A stretch of 64,000 bases of DNA. It comes from Macrothele yani. Lineage: Eukaryota; Arthropoda; Arachnida; Araneae; Macrothelidae. The DNA lies in NCBI GenBank assembly GCA_039090855.1, contig CM077011.1:30905001-30969000 (forward strand). Reading direction: 5' to 3'. Positions 20,954-31,873 of the stretch are shown here, in pieces (position 1 is the first letter of the stretch; each line of letters opens with the position of its first letter). Made by a program: the position numbers and the translations under genes. The notes beneath the pieces are model-generated. The model made no database searches. It was not told the origin of the DNA and saw nothing but the letters and a program-made list of their open reading frames with translations.

Positions 20954-22799
20954 CGAAAGAGAATAGTGGGCAAAAACCGAGATTAAATGAGAGGGACCCT
21001 TAAACTCTAGCAAGAATTGCGTCCAAACGACAAAGACCTACTGCAGCAAAAATGACAGCGGAACTCAGTATCTACCTGGGAGACCCTGTTTCCAAAAACA
21101 GCAGTCTGAAGAGAACTTTACGCAGCTAATATCCATAGAAAAGCTGCAATTGTTAAACCTTTAATCACATAAAACAATACTGCAATGCGGAAAAGATAGT
21201 GTCAAGAGCATGAAACGTGGACAGCTGATGAATGAAAACGTGTGATGTGGTCCGATGAGTCCTCATTTACATTATTCCCAACAGTAGGTCGGGTTTATGT
21301 AAGGAGAACCCCAAGGAAGCTTGATGACTGGAAACGTGTGATAGTCTGATGAGTCTTTCATTTACATTATTCCCAACAGTAGGTCGGGTTTACCTATGAA
21401 GAACCCCCAAGGAAGCTTGATGACTGGAAACATATGATATGGTCCGATGAGTCCTCATTGACATTATTCCAAACAGTAGGTCGGGTTTATGTATGGAGAA
21501 CCCCAAGGAAGCTTGATGACTGGAAACGTGTGATATAGTCTGATGAGTCCCTCATTTACATTATTCCCAACAGTAGGTCTGGTTTACCTATGGAGAACCC
21601 CCAAGGAAGCTTGATGACTGGAAACGTGTGATATGGTCCGATGAGTCCTAATTTACATTATTCCCAACAGTAGGTCGGGTTTATGTATGGAGAACCCCCA
21701 AGGAAGCTTGATGACTGGAAACATGTGATATCGTCCGATGAGTCCTCATTTACATTATTCCCAACAGTAGGTCGGGTTTATGTATGGAGAACAACCAAGG
21801 AAGCTTGATGACTGGAAACGTGTGATATAGTCTGATGAGTCCCTCATTTACATTATTCCCAACAGTAGGTCGGGTTTACCTATGGAGAACCCCCAAGGAA
21901 GCTTGATGACTGGAAACGTGTGATATGGTCCGATGAGTCCTAATTTACATTATTCCCAACAGTAGGTCGGGTTTATGTGTGGAGAACCCCCAAGGAAGCT
22001 TGATGACTGGAAACGTGTGATATGGTCTGATGAGTCCTCATTTACATTATTCCCAACAGTAGGTTGGGTTTATGAATGGAGTACCCCCAAGGAAGCTTGA
22101 TGACTGGAAACGTGTGATATGGTCCGATGAGTCCTCATTTACATTATTCCCAACAGTAGGTTGGGTTTATGAATGGAGAACCCCCAAGGAAGCTTGACGA
22201 CTAGAAACGTGTGGTATGGTCCCATGATTCCTCATTTGCGTTATTCCCAACAGTAGGTTGGGTTTATGTGTAGAGAACCCCAAAGGAAGCGTACAATTCG
22301 GAATGTCTGGTTCCAATTGTCAAACATGGGGTGGATCTGTAATGATTGGAGCAGCCATATCTTGGTATTCGCCTGCCTCCATCATTACCAGACATGGTCG
22401 AGTATTTGGAAGTTCTAGATGGTGTTTGGACGTTCTACGTGATCAGGTGCATTCTATGGTCTAAATGTTTCCCAACAATGATACTATTTTTCAAGATGAT
22501 AGCCTATATACACAGCCAGAACAGTTCAGTCTTGGATTGAGGAGCACCAATGAACTTCAACATCTGTCCTGGCCAGCTCAATCACTTGACTTGAATGTCA
22601 TCGAACCACTGTAGGCAGTTTTGGCGAACAGAGTTAGAAGCAGATTCCCTTCTCCAACATCTCGGAAGCAACTGGCTGATATTCTGATCGACGCATGGTA
22701 CAACATTCCACTAGAAATTATTCAAAAGCTACATAAATCTATTCCAAGAAAGTTGGAAGCTGTGTTAAAGGCAAATGGGGGTAAAACACCTTATCAATG
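20954..22799 (+). pseudogene. Tc1-like transposase, catalytic part with tandem expansion
   Basis: Continues the transposase: AKENSGQKPRLNERD, then a diverged linker (TAAKMTAELSIYLGDPVS), then the first catalytic block DDWKRVIWSDESSFTLFP, present about 11 times in tandem (21227-22290). After the array come the GGSVMIGAAISWYS-like region and FQDD (second Asp, near 22490). LNVIEPL holds the Glu near 22600, and the C-terminus is ANGGKTPYQ followed by taa... or tga in frame near 22799. Additional stops (VIEPL*) and frameshifts make it inactive. Confidence 0.88.
21227..22290 (+). repeat. 96-98-bp minisatellite encoding the transposase SDE motif
   Basis: Copies of gatgactggaaacgtgtgat start at 21227 (variant), 21323, 21419, 21515, 21613, 21710, 21807, 21905, 22002, 22099 and 22196. 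The first three periods are 96 bp (32 codons, frame kept). Later ones are 97-98 because the ccccaa tract gained C residues. Unit variants repeat in order: the type with tctgatgagtccctcat and acctatgg is at 21515 and 21807, and the type with gagtcctaattt at 21613 and 21905. That gives a 292-bp three-unit higher-order repeat. Confidence 0.95.
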
Positions 22800-22984
22800 A
22801 GGACATATCGCCTTTTCCCCAGGTGTCCGCATAATTTTGTCCAAACCCTGTATGTCAACACTCCAGTTATTTTGACATGCTGTATTATGTTGCGCTAGCA
22901 AACACCGAGTGAGAATTTTTAGTTTTTATCAGAATCAAGGTTACTGTTATTTCAACGCACCAAGTATAATATAGAATTCTAGCT

Positions 22985-23598
22985 AAGGAATGAATTTGAA
23001 GTCCTCAGCTCCTTCGCCCACACACAGTGGTCCAGATCAGATCAGATCATATGTAGAGGATTTTAGGAGGGGGTTGTCTGACCGCAGGTCTTAAACAACC
23101 CTTAGAAATAGGACGCTAGGAGATTTGGGCTAGAGTGCCTGATAGGAAAGTCAAACTGAAGCGAGGTTGAAAGGGGGAGAAAGACACCCTTATTTATTAC
23201 CGGGAGACCTGTACCTGGGGCCTTAACGTGCCCATCTGACGCACGGCGGATATTTAGTGGTTCGAGCGTTCGTACCTACCTGGGATCGAACCCGAGGTTT
23301 TCTTTTTTTTTTTTTTTTTTTTTTTTTTTGATTGGAGGTTTAACGACCACCGTGAGCAACTCAATGGGCTATAAGCAGTCGCCCGTCCCTAATTTAGGGT
23401 CACTGGTTCCAGGGAAGGGAGAGAGCCAGTGCCGTAAGACAAACACAACATCCATGCCTCACCGGGATTCGAACCCAGACCCCTGACGGGCGAATGATCA
23501 GAGGCCAGCGCCTTAGACCACTGCGCCACCGGGGCGGCCCCGAGGTTTTCTTCCGTGGCAGTCACGAACGTTGACCACTAGGCCACCCGCTGCCCTCA
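22985..23598 (-). mobile_element. tRNA-derived SINE (third family), host of a nested SINE
   Basis: On the minus strand: head gggcagcgggtggcctagtgg, B box cgggttcgatcccag, body cgtcagatgggcacgttaaggcccc and ggtgtctttctcccc. It is split between its A and B boxes by the SINE at 23305-23539. The 3' limit is approximate. Confidence 0.75.
23305..23539 (-). mobile_element. tRNA-derived SINE (Leu/Ser-like family), nested
   Basis: Near-identical to 5755 and 58171 by eye, with head ggccgccccggtggcgcagtgg and a long A tail (T run at 23305-23328). A 13-bp duplication ccgaggttttctt (23292-23304 and 23540-23552) lies in the older SINE. Confidence 0.93.
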
Positions 23599-25746
23599 AA
23601 GTGGTCCAGCATACGTCCTTTCTTAAAAATCGCGTGCAACTGAGTTAAGATTCGAAACCTGTGCACCTATTCTTCCGGTGCTGGCCTTCTGCCTTCAGTT
23701 ATCCGAAATTAATTACGAATGGGTGGCTTCTCTTACTCTTATGTGTTCGTGGGGGGGGGGGGGGATGTGCTAGCCCAACAGAAACAGACCCATGATCACT
23801 TTACTTTAAACCTGGTATCACGAAGTCAAGTTTTATAGCAGTATTTTTTTCCCAATTTAATTTTTCTTGGGGAAAAAACATAAAGACATTTTTGATTAGC
23901 AAAGAAAGATTTTCTGGGATGTTTTAAAGGATAATAGCTTGTTTGTTTCGCTTTATTTGATAATGATTTACGCACATTTAAAAATATAATATAAGAATAA
24001 TATTTGACGCTTATGCTACTCATATTTTTTTCTGAATTAATTTAAATGCAAAGAAATAGCGGAGTTGTTTGCAGATGAATTCACTCCATTTCCCGGAATG
24101 CGTGTTCCTTTTTTCTCCCTAGAAGTGAGGGAAGTAATTTTCACTATAAGAAGAATTATTTTTCTCTTAACGAATATATATAATACAAAACGTTTGATTT
24201 ATTTTTTTAATCTAACATTATAAAAACTGATTTCACATTTGTCCGTGCGAGAAATTATATAGTATTGTAGCAAGCACATCGCGTTTATTGATAATAATTT
24301 TCTTGAAACTGCAATATGAAAATTCACTCTCTCATGACAACCTCTTTCTGTAGAAATAATAAAAGGTGGTACTTAAGCTTTTCAAACACGGAAAGGTAAT
24401 ATCGAAAAATTTTTATTTAACAAAACCGCCACCGAAAACAATTCAGTTTTGAAACACTGCATTGGTTTGAAATAATACAAAACAAATCAAAAGTGTTAAA
24501 TTCAAAATAATTCATTCTTATCAAATTTTGATAATAGATTGAAAATGTAGAATCAGTTCCAATTGCTGAATTTATTTGCTTTGTCTAGAAGGAAAAAAAG
24601 AAACAGCAGTTGTTTAGCGTGTAATCAAATTTTATGAAATTTGATTTAACTTTAAAAGCGAAATTAAATATAAGCTATCTCAGTCAAAAGCAAAAAAAAA
24701 AAAAAAAAAAAAAAACACAATTTATTCCCACTTATCTCCTACGTGCATACGTTTCTTGGTGAAAATGGCTGCACAATCTCAAATAGATTAATTATCATGC
24801 AAGTTCAAACAGTAATATGATAACGATATGTCAATCAATTTTGTTAGTCTTCGAAGCCATATGTTATGTTCATCATGTCTTTTTTTTTTTTTTTTTTTTT
24901 TTGCCAGCTCAGATATATCACGCAAATATGGTGTCAGAGTATCTGGTACACTACTAGAAGATAAAAAAATTAAAAAAATAGAAGCGAGGAAGGAAAATGA
25001 GGTGAAATAAGAAAATAACTTGTTTTCTTTTTTTTTTTTTCTTTTCGGAAACGTTTAAGAAAAGTTCCCGAAATCAATTACATGGATTTTACAAGGGTGG
25101 TCGAACCTCATTTCATGCTTGTAGAAGGCCGTTTTCCAATATTAAGGTCACATTAGGTCACCGGGTTCGTCAACTCTGACAGTCGATGGTTCATTGTCTT
25201 GTACGTTCGTAATTGAAGAAGTCTGGCATCTTTGAACTTCTGAGACCCCTACTGCACCATCTGGTAAGCAGCAATAATACCCAAAAGAATATCTGGGAAA
25301 CAACTAGTTTCGGGAATGGTGGAGGGGAGGAGGGGGGTAGCAAAAAGCGTTGAAGGATATTCCTTTGTCAGTGAAACGTAAGATTGTTATAGAACTTCAT
25401 TATGCATGCATGTCACACAATGAATGAAAACAAAGTATTTCACTTCACAATAAGCCAAACCCTATGCCTGGAATTTTCCGAAGAGGGACTTGCATTTACA
25501 AAAAAAAAAGAAAAAAGCTTTTCATGTATAGAATTTTTTTATTCGGACGTGCTGACACACTGTCGTGGAAAATTCAAAGTCATTACCTAAACTAAAAGTC
25601 TGGGAACATTTTTTGTGGTTCGTAATATATTCTTACATTATCCGTCTGTTTTGTAGAACCAATATGTACACATGTATGAGTCAGCTTGAAAAAAAATCAG
25701 GGCACTTTTATCTCGTAGCGCTAACCTTGAATGTTATGATTCATGC
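23599..25746. other. A-T rich non-coding DNA
   Basis: Contains a G run at about 23752-23764, an A run near 24692-24715, T runs near 24879-24902 and 25028-25040, and otherwise no recognised element. No coding frame exceeds about 65 codons. Confidence 0.6.
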
Positions 25747-26050
25747 AAAGTTAATTTATAAAATGCCATCATCAACCAATCTCAATCCACTGCTGGATGA
25801 AGGTCTCCCCAAGTCTCTTCCACAACTCTCTCTTGAGCAGGTCTCTTCTATGTCACTCCTGCATGCTTTTGATTTCATTCATCCACCTCCCGCGTACTTA
25901 TCTTCTGGATCTTTCCCGTTTCTTCATACCCAGTCCAGTATATCAGTTGACCAACAGTGGTCAGTACTTCTGACAAAATGCCAAGTCTGTTGCCACTTGG
26001 AGGTCTTTTCTCTGATCATGATGCCTTCCACTCTTGTCATTTTTTTAAAC
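25747..26050 (-). mobile_element. RTE retrotransposon 3' fragment
   Basis: On the minus strand it matches the extreme C-terminus of the full-length RTE ORF at 37502-40456 (WIDEIRK and the QQWIDNG-like end, read from ctcaatccactgctggatgaagg). The tail atgatgg-type repeat is at its left edge (gccatcatcaacc). It is 5'-truncated and more diverged than the copy at 51141. Confidence 0.8.
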
Positions 26051-26578
26051 TAATACTTTACAGTAATAAATGGCTTTCAATATTGCCCTCTAAATTAGTT
26101 TCCGCCGCTTCCAATAACATCTTACACGGTAATACGAGGGGGGGGCTGCTTTTAGTTTTTGCACCCCAAAAGGCCCCAGTTTGGGCCCCAACGTTTCAGT
26201 GTGTTCTTAATAAAATGGTGAAATCTAGTTCTTTGAATGCCAAAACGTGTAAATCGGGAAGTCTGATTTTGACACATCATTATACTTTCTTATATTATAA
26301 ATATAAGAAAGTAAAAAGAAGAGAGGTGGAATGCGGAGGGGGAGAAGGAAAGGTATTGAAGACGTATAGGCACCGCGCGTTCTTGTACTTTTTCAATTAG
26401 CACCACACCCTTGACTATGCGTCCTACCTACTGTAACACAAGTTCTGTAACTCTATGCAGTGCAATTGAAATTAATTAAGTAAAAAACAAAAAATGTGAA
26501 AAAGGACAACTGAAAATGCTAGTACCCTAGAACATAAAAAAACATACTGCATATTACGTAGTACCTGAGAAGCTGATA
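26051..26578. other. Non-coding with a 12-bp-arm palindrome
   Basis: The bases actttcttatat (26284-26295) and atataagaaagt (26301-26312) form a short hairpin. A 147-codon frame (25957-26400) overlaps the RTE fragment and this region and has no recognisable domain. Confidence 0.5.
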
Positions 26579-26832
26579 CAGATGGGGGCGTGGGGGGGCG
26601 CCCTCCCCTCAGGACCAAGGAAAAGCTTCGATTTGTTAGATTTTAATAACAAATTGAATAAGTTTTCGCGAAAGAAAGTATTACTTAGTATATTACTTTC
26701 CTTAATTAATTGGAAGAACTTATAGACATACTAAGAACACTTTTTCATTTTGAGGAAAAATATCAGAAAGGTTTCCGTTATTCCCGACACTTGTGCCCCC
26801 CCCCCCCGCATAAAATCTTGGATCCGCCCCTA
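26579..26832. mobile_element. hAT-like MITE, copy A
   Basis: Shares about 200 bp with 32033-32293, including cttcgatttgttagattttaataacaaattgaataa and gaggaaaaatatcagaaagg, with G-rich and C-rich runs just inside the ends. The right end complements to ggggcggatccaagatttta. Boundaries are approximate and a target duplication is unclear in this copy. Confidence 0.7.
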
Positions 26833-26997
26833 GTGTTATAACACTAACGGTAACGCCCTACGTTGCAGCAGAACAATATGCTGCCATCTAAGGATGGAAA
26901 CGTGCCGTTTTTGCGTATATACGTTGATGGGTTTTTTTTTTCAATTATACGTCAGTTGGTCCCTTAAAATCATACAAACGGGATTCTACTGCATATA

Positions 26998-27445
26998 CAG
27001 TAGATTCCGGTTAATTGGAAGACAATGGCTTTTTCAAGAATGCGATGTGATCGTGCAAGAATTCAATTCCGATGTCGTTTTGTTTTTTTGAGGGTGTAAC
27101 GACCACTGTGAACAACTCGATGGGCTACGAGGCAACCACCAGTACCTAATTTAAGGCCACTTGTTCCAGGAATGGGAGAGAGAGAGAGCCAGCGCTGTAA
27201 AACATCCCTCGCTGGGATTCGAACCCAGACCCAGCTTGGACGAATAGTCAGTGCTCAGACCACTACGCCACCGTAGAGCGGCTCCGGTTAATTGGGACAC
27301 ACTGGGGCTGGAACACCCCAATTAAGTGGCTGTCCCAATTATGCGAGGCTTTATTCCAAAAGCTAATTTGGGATGTTCTTGAATAATTGTCGCAAATAAA
27401 CGGCTTCCCCGATTAACCAATTGCCCAAACAACCGGAATCCACTG
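26998..27445. mobile_element. Tc1/mariner-superfamily MITE (pogo/Tigger-like ends) carrying a SINE
   Basis: The left end is cagtagattccggttaattgg and the complemented right end is cagtggattccggttgtttgg. Both abut TA (26996-26997 and 27446-27447). Without the SINE it is about 240 bp. No coding capacity. The pogo/Tigger label is inferred from end style only. Confidence 0.75.
27078..27283 (-). mobile_element. tRNA-derived SINE (Leu/Ser-like family), diverged
   Basis: Minus-strand copy within the MITE: gagggtgtaacgaccactgtgaacaactcgatgggct, gccacttgttccagg, then the B box as complement of gggattcgaacccag. The head reads ctctacggtggcgtagtgg. Older than 5755, judging by the number of substitutions. 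Confidence 0.85.
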
Positions 27446-27447
27446 TA

Positions 27448-28789
27448 TTTCAATTTCTAAAAGTCCCATGACCGACAGCTGCAGTTGCGATTTAAATTTC
27501 TTATGCATTTTTAAGCTGTTTCGATTTACAGTTTTCTCTACATGGGGGGGGGGGGGCGTAAGCTTAAATTCTTAGCTTATATGATCATTTCTAGCTGTCA
27601 CAAGTGATTATTTTTACATTGGCCAGCTTTGGCATAATCATTATGGTTCACCACTATCTGATCTTCCAATGGCCTACTTCTCCGCACAGAAGAGTAATCC
27701 TCATTATTGTTATTATTAATCTGAAAAGGGGTTTTAAAGTTGACATTCAAACGATCCCTAGCTAAACTAAGAATCGTTTGAATGTCTAAATCGGGAATTA
27801 TAAACAATATGTGCTGACAACAATTTATGCAAATCAGGTCTGCTGGTGAAATCGTGTTTTCCGGAGCCGTAGAAGAAAGCTAAACTCAGCCTAGAGTGGA
27901 AGCTAAATACAACCCACGGTGTTTAATCCGGGCATTTGACCAGAAACAAATAATTTATTTCGCTCGTGCTGTATCCTGTCCGAGGCTTCCTCGCTTTCTT
28001 GGAACATTTCCCGGGCAAACAGGAAATGGCATTAGTGGAGTGAGAACCGAAGCTAGTGAAATTGCGTAATCTCCATAGCGCTGGTACGAGATCCAGATAT
28101 GAAAGCACAAGGAGAGCCGTCGTACAAAAAGTGGGTAATTTCTGACAAATGTCCTCTTGATACGGTTGACAGAGACATGAAAGCGACAAATTCTTATCAC
28201 GTTTCGTTCTTTCACACCGCTCTGGAGAACCAGAGTATGGGAAATTATTATGGAAATTACTCTTCAAAATAGCACACCACAGAGAAACATTCAATTGTTA
28301 ACGTGCGCTATTTAACGTTATCACATTGCGACTGATGACTTGTACGTGGTCCGGTGTTTCTATGATTGCAGTTTCAAGGACTGAAATATGCTTTTCCTGG
28401 AAGTGTGAATCCTGGTCATAAATAAATTTCAATTCCACTCACTAGAGGTTTTCAAATAAATGCTGGACTCTACGAGGCTCTAGAACCTAGAGTGGTCTAG
28501 TGGTAATACTGTTCTGCCGTGGTTCGGAAGTAACATTCAGCCGTTGGCTCCGGGGTAGAGAATCATCATTGTAAAAAATCTACCTCGTTTCCTTGGAACA
28601 TACGTCCTACCTATTTATCCCGTTGCGTATGATAAGCTCGCCTCACCGAAACTTCAAAATAGACCAACTAGATTAAGCTGTGTTGGAGTCGTTTGATTAA
28701 CAGTGTTTCACCCACCAATTTTCTTCTGTCTCTAAGATAAACAATAAGAAATGAGCTCTAAAATACACCAAGTTAATGTACTTAGAAAC
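27448..28789. other. Non-coding, possible tRNA-like relic near 28490
   Basis: A G run lies at 27545-27556. The sequence gagtggtctagtggtaatactgttctgcc near 28492 resembles a SINE head A box, but no B box follows. Open frames at 27923-28294 (minus, 123 codons) have no recognised domain. Confidence 0.5.
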
Positions 28790-28934
28790 AAATCCGTAGG
28801 TTTTTATTGGTGTAGGAAACAAATTGGTATAGCCGAGCTTTCGCGCACAAACGTGTGGCTTTGTCAAGACTGATTAAAATCTAACTAATGCAGAGAGAAT
28901 CAACAGCGATCGTTAACATTTGAACATATATATA

Positions 28935-30265
28935 CATAGTGTGGCAAAGAATTTTTAAGACTGGGTCTGTAAAATGAAATAGAAACAAGAAATTATAATT
29001 TGTTTTGGTTTGTTATTCAAAATCAATCCCTCCGGCTTCAATACACTTGTTACAGCGATTTAATAATGATTCGAATGCCTGTTCCAGTTCACTTTGCGAA
29101 ATTGCCTCCAAAGCACGCGTCGAAGCTGTTTGTATGGTCGAAATATCGTCAAAATAACACCCTTTTTACGTCATTTTCAGTTCTGGAAATAAAGGAAAGT
29201 CGCAGGGTGCTAAATCAGGCAAATACGTTGGATGATTCAACACACAGACATTATTTTTCGCCAAAAATCTACGAACAAGAAGTGAGGTGTGACTGGGTGC
29301 ATTATCGTGCAACAAACACGAACTGTTTTCATCTCGATATTCTGGACGAATCCGACGAATTCTGCCCATCAAACGCCTCAAAACATTTAAATAAAACTCA
29401 CCAGTAATTGTTTGTCTACTTGGAACAAATTCTTTGTGGATAATACCCTTACTATCGAAGAATGTAATAAGCATTGTTTTGATTTTCGATGGAACTTTTC
29501 TTGGTTTTTTTTTTTTTTTTGGCTTGTGGTGAGTTTTTGTACTTCCATTCCGCACTTTGTCGCTTTGTTTTAGGATCATATTGAAAACACCATGTTTCAC
29601 CACCAGTAACAATCGATTTTAAGAAGTTCGGATCATTTTCAGCGGCTGAAATGATTTCTCTGCAATGTGCACTTCTCCTTGATTGTTGTTCATTGGTTAA
29701 CGTGTGTGGAACAAATTTAGCACAGACTTTTGTTTTGCCCAAATCTTCATGCGGGATGGTTTGAATCGTTTCTTTGTTGATGTTTAAAGACTCTTCCATC
29801 ATTCTTAGTGACGCACATCGATTGTTTGCCACGAAATCACGCACTTTTTCAATAATCTCAGGTGTCCTAGATGAACTTGGTCTTCGGTATTTTTATCATC
29901 TTCTAGCGTCTCTCTTCCGTACAAAAAACGTTTGTGCCACACTATCAAAAAAGGAAAAAAGTCAGGACTTAAACAAAACTCACCGTAAACTTGTTTCATC
30001 ATCTGGTACTTTTCCGAGCCCCTTTACCAAGTTTTGCGTTAAATTTAATAACAGCCCTTTGTTCCATCTTAATAATTCAACATGAAAAAAATGTTACTTC
30101 TCTAATGACCGGCCGTTTCGTTTGAGTTACTTTAACAACTGCGCAGTACTTTTGGCAGAAAAGCAAGCAGATGGTCACGGTTTATAACGCATTCGCGATT
30201 ACACTGGTGGCGCCACCGTAGGCTGAAATCTAGCACCAGCCTTAAAAATTCTTTGACGCACTGTG
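28935..30265 (-). mobile_element. mariner transposon, 1331 bp, inside the Penelope-like element
   Basis: The left end is catagtgtggcaaagaattt and the complemented right end is cacagtgcgtcaaagaattt, similar over about 30 bp. Both abut TA (28933-28934 and 30266-30267) in a TA-rich stretch. It carries one transposase pseudogene on the minus strand. Confidence 0.92.
29020..30067 (-). pseudogene. mariner transposase (DD34D), catalytic Asp lost
   Basis: Starts at the ATG at 30067 (MEQRAVIKFNAKLGKGAR). Includes the VPHTLTNEQQSRR linker, GGETWCFQYDPKTKRQS, LLHDNAPSHT and LPDLAPCDFPLFPELK. The first catalytic motif should read GDETW; here it is GGETW, so the first Asp is Gly. Asp 2 (HDN) and Asp 3 (APCD) remain. 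A T run at 29507-29521 on the plus strand gives a Lys run and a frameshift, and a second frameshift lies near 29990. Confidence 0.9.
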
Positions 30266-30376
30266 TATATACGTACATATATACTTACATTGAGTTAAGT
30301 TCACATTGTTCAGAACGGTAAAAGCGCGAGATAAAATGTCAACAAAGGAAGTAAAAAATATAATGAAAACTTGGTC

Positions 30377-30990
30377 TTAATATTTTAAGAAATCCTTCCA
30401 CAGAGGGTGCAGGTCACGGGAAACAGTATCGTTGCATGCGGATGTCGTGAGGATTTCAACCGATTCTGTGTAGGCGGTCTTTATGTGGGTGGTGTATGGT
30501 GCTATCTGTTTGTATCTTGTCCACTGTGGTATTGCATTTCTTAGGCAAACTTCTTTGGAGAGGGCAGAGTTGAGGGCCTCATTTCTCACGTTCCTCTTGT
30601 GCTCTGTCACTCTGGCACCAAATGATCTTTTAGTCGTCCCTACGTAACACTTTTGCGTTCTGTCATGATATTCTAGTAGAATAAACTAAACACCAGCTTT
30701 GTGGTCAAGACAAACTTCCCTCATGGGGAGAGAGGATATTCATAAGTGATGTAGTTGTTCTAATGCCGATGTCCATTCCTAGTTTCTTGAAGCCGTTTTT
30801 TATAAAAAAACGTGAAGCCTGGGATGTATTGTAGTGATCCTATAAAGTCTACATGGCGCTTGTGGGTCGGTGCATTTTCATTAATTCGGCTCTTTACTTT
30901 ATCAAGGATCGAAGTTATGAGTTCTATCCTGAAACCAGCAGATGCTGCTTGATTAAAGATGTTCCTAATTTCTATTTCTTTGGCTTCATT
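30377..30990 (-). pseudogene. Penelope-like RT C-terminus with GIY-YIG endonuclease
   Basis: Penelope-like retroelements pair a reverse transcriptase with a GIY-YIG nuclease that nicks the target. Visible here are YVG-type sequence, KRSFGARVTEHKRNVRN (conserved Arg and Glu-His region) and a 77-codon open tail ending DLHPLWKDFLKY. At least one stop and one frameshift interrupt the upstream part near 30670-30720. Confidence 0.72.
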
Positions 30991-31134
30991 ATCTGAAGAA
31001 AACTAAATTGCTCTTTTCAGACGGGTTCGAAATACGCTGGTTTTATATTCCAAAGATGATAATATGTCAGACGCAGGAAAATTTGGAACCGCACAAGGTT
31101 TATCTTAATGTGCTCCGTATTTTGAGGTGCTCCT

Positions 31135-31873
31135 ACACAGATCAAAAAATGGAAATTTACGCACTGGAGTATATTATAAACCGTATGTCCCACGAAGGTA
31201 CCGCTGCTGACCGCACATCACAGGGTGCAAAGACTAGAATGGGCGCGGGAACATCCCCACTGGACCCTAAACATGTGGGAAAATGTTGCCTGGACTGATG
31301 AATCGAATTTCACGTTGGTACATACGGATCGCAGGATACAAGTACGGCGCAAACCACATGAAGCGATGGATCCTTCTTGCCAACAGAGTACTCTTCAAGC
31401 TGGTGGGGGTGGCGTTCTCGTCTGGGGACTGTTTACGTGGCTTGAAATGGGACCCCTGGTACGTGTGACATCGTCCCTCACAGGTCAACGTTACCGGGAT
31501 ATCCTGGACGACCATTTGCTCCCGTTTATTCGTCTTCAACATCCCACTGGGGATCTCATCCTGTAACAAGACAATGCAGCTCCCGAATTGTATCCGAATG
31601 GTTGGATGAACACTCCACCGACGTGACCTCGCTTCCTTGGCCAGCTAGGTCACCTGACCTCAGCACATCTGGGATACCATCGAGAGAGATGACCCCCTCA
31701 TCAAATCTTCGTGAACTGTGGGAGCTTGTTCAGGAGTCGTGAATCCGTATGACTTCCCAACGCTTCCGGTGTCTTGTCGAGTCCATGCAGAGACGAATCG
31801 CCGCCGTCATCAGGGCGAAAGGTGGTGCTACACGTTACTAGACAGGTATCTCTAATTCAATTGCTCTTCAGTG
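31135..31873 (+). mobile_element. Tc1-like transposon, internally shortened
   Basis: Flanked by TA (31133-31134 region and 31874-31875). The right end complements to cactgaagagcaattg, and the left cacagatcaaaaaatgg is a weak match. At about 740 bp it lacks the N-terminal third of the gene. Left boundary uncertain. Confidence 0.6.
31195..31830 (+). pseudogene. Tc1-like transposase relic
   Basis: Reads VPLLTAHHRVQRLEWAREHP, WENVAWTDESNFTL (first catalytic Asp), GGGGVLVWGLFTW, DILDDHLLPFIR and then a stop just before QDNA (second Asp). The C-terminal part continues out of frame, with a premature stop and shifts near 31565 and 31620. Near the end RRIAAVIRAKGGATRY-like text is the usual C-terminus of this clade. 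Confidence 0.82.

Larger units (their letters stand above)
18375..22850 (+). mobile_element. Tc1-like transposon with two nested transposons and an internal minisatellite
   Basis: The left end starts caggggttggataaaataat after TA (18373-18374). The right end complements cagggtttggacaaaattat before TA (22851-22852). The total span is 4476 bp. Subtracting the mariner plus one TA (1274), the hAT-type element plus one 8-bp duplication (967) and ten extra tandem copies (969) leaves 1266 bp, the normal size of a Tc1-like element. That agreement strongly supports one original element. Flanks of both insertions rejoin in one reading frame of the transposase. Confidence 0.9.
28790..31005 (-). mobile_element. 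Penelope-like element 3' part, split by a mariner
   Basis: Minus-strand coding text before and at 30610-30377 reads QKCYVGTTKRSFGARVTEHKRNVRN when frames are joined across stops. This is the GIY-YIG endonuclease signature found C-terminal to the reverse transcriptase in Penelope-like elements. Upstream (about 31000-30700) a frame reads AASAGFRIELITSIL...INENAPTHKRHVDFI, consistent with the RT/linker end. The 3' flank beyond the mariner (28790-28934) has cttgacaaagccacacg and gcgaaagctcggct, typical of the region after the ORF. The gene has stops and lacks its 5' part. Confidence 0.75.

Noticed and set aside
21330..22220. ctgatgag followed by gaaac in each tandem unit, reminiscent of a hammerhead ribozyme core
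   Set aside because: The two boxes are about 80 bases apart with no helix II or III pairing seen, and the text is fully explained as transposase codons (SDE and W-K).
28790..28934. Possible hammerhead ribozyme in the Penelope-like flank, as some of these elements carry one
   Set aside because: The flank contains gcgaaagc but I find no ctgatga box at a workable distance on either strand.
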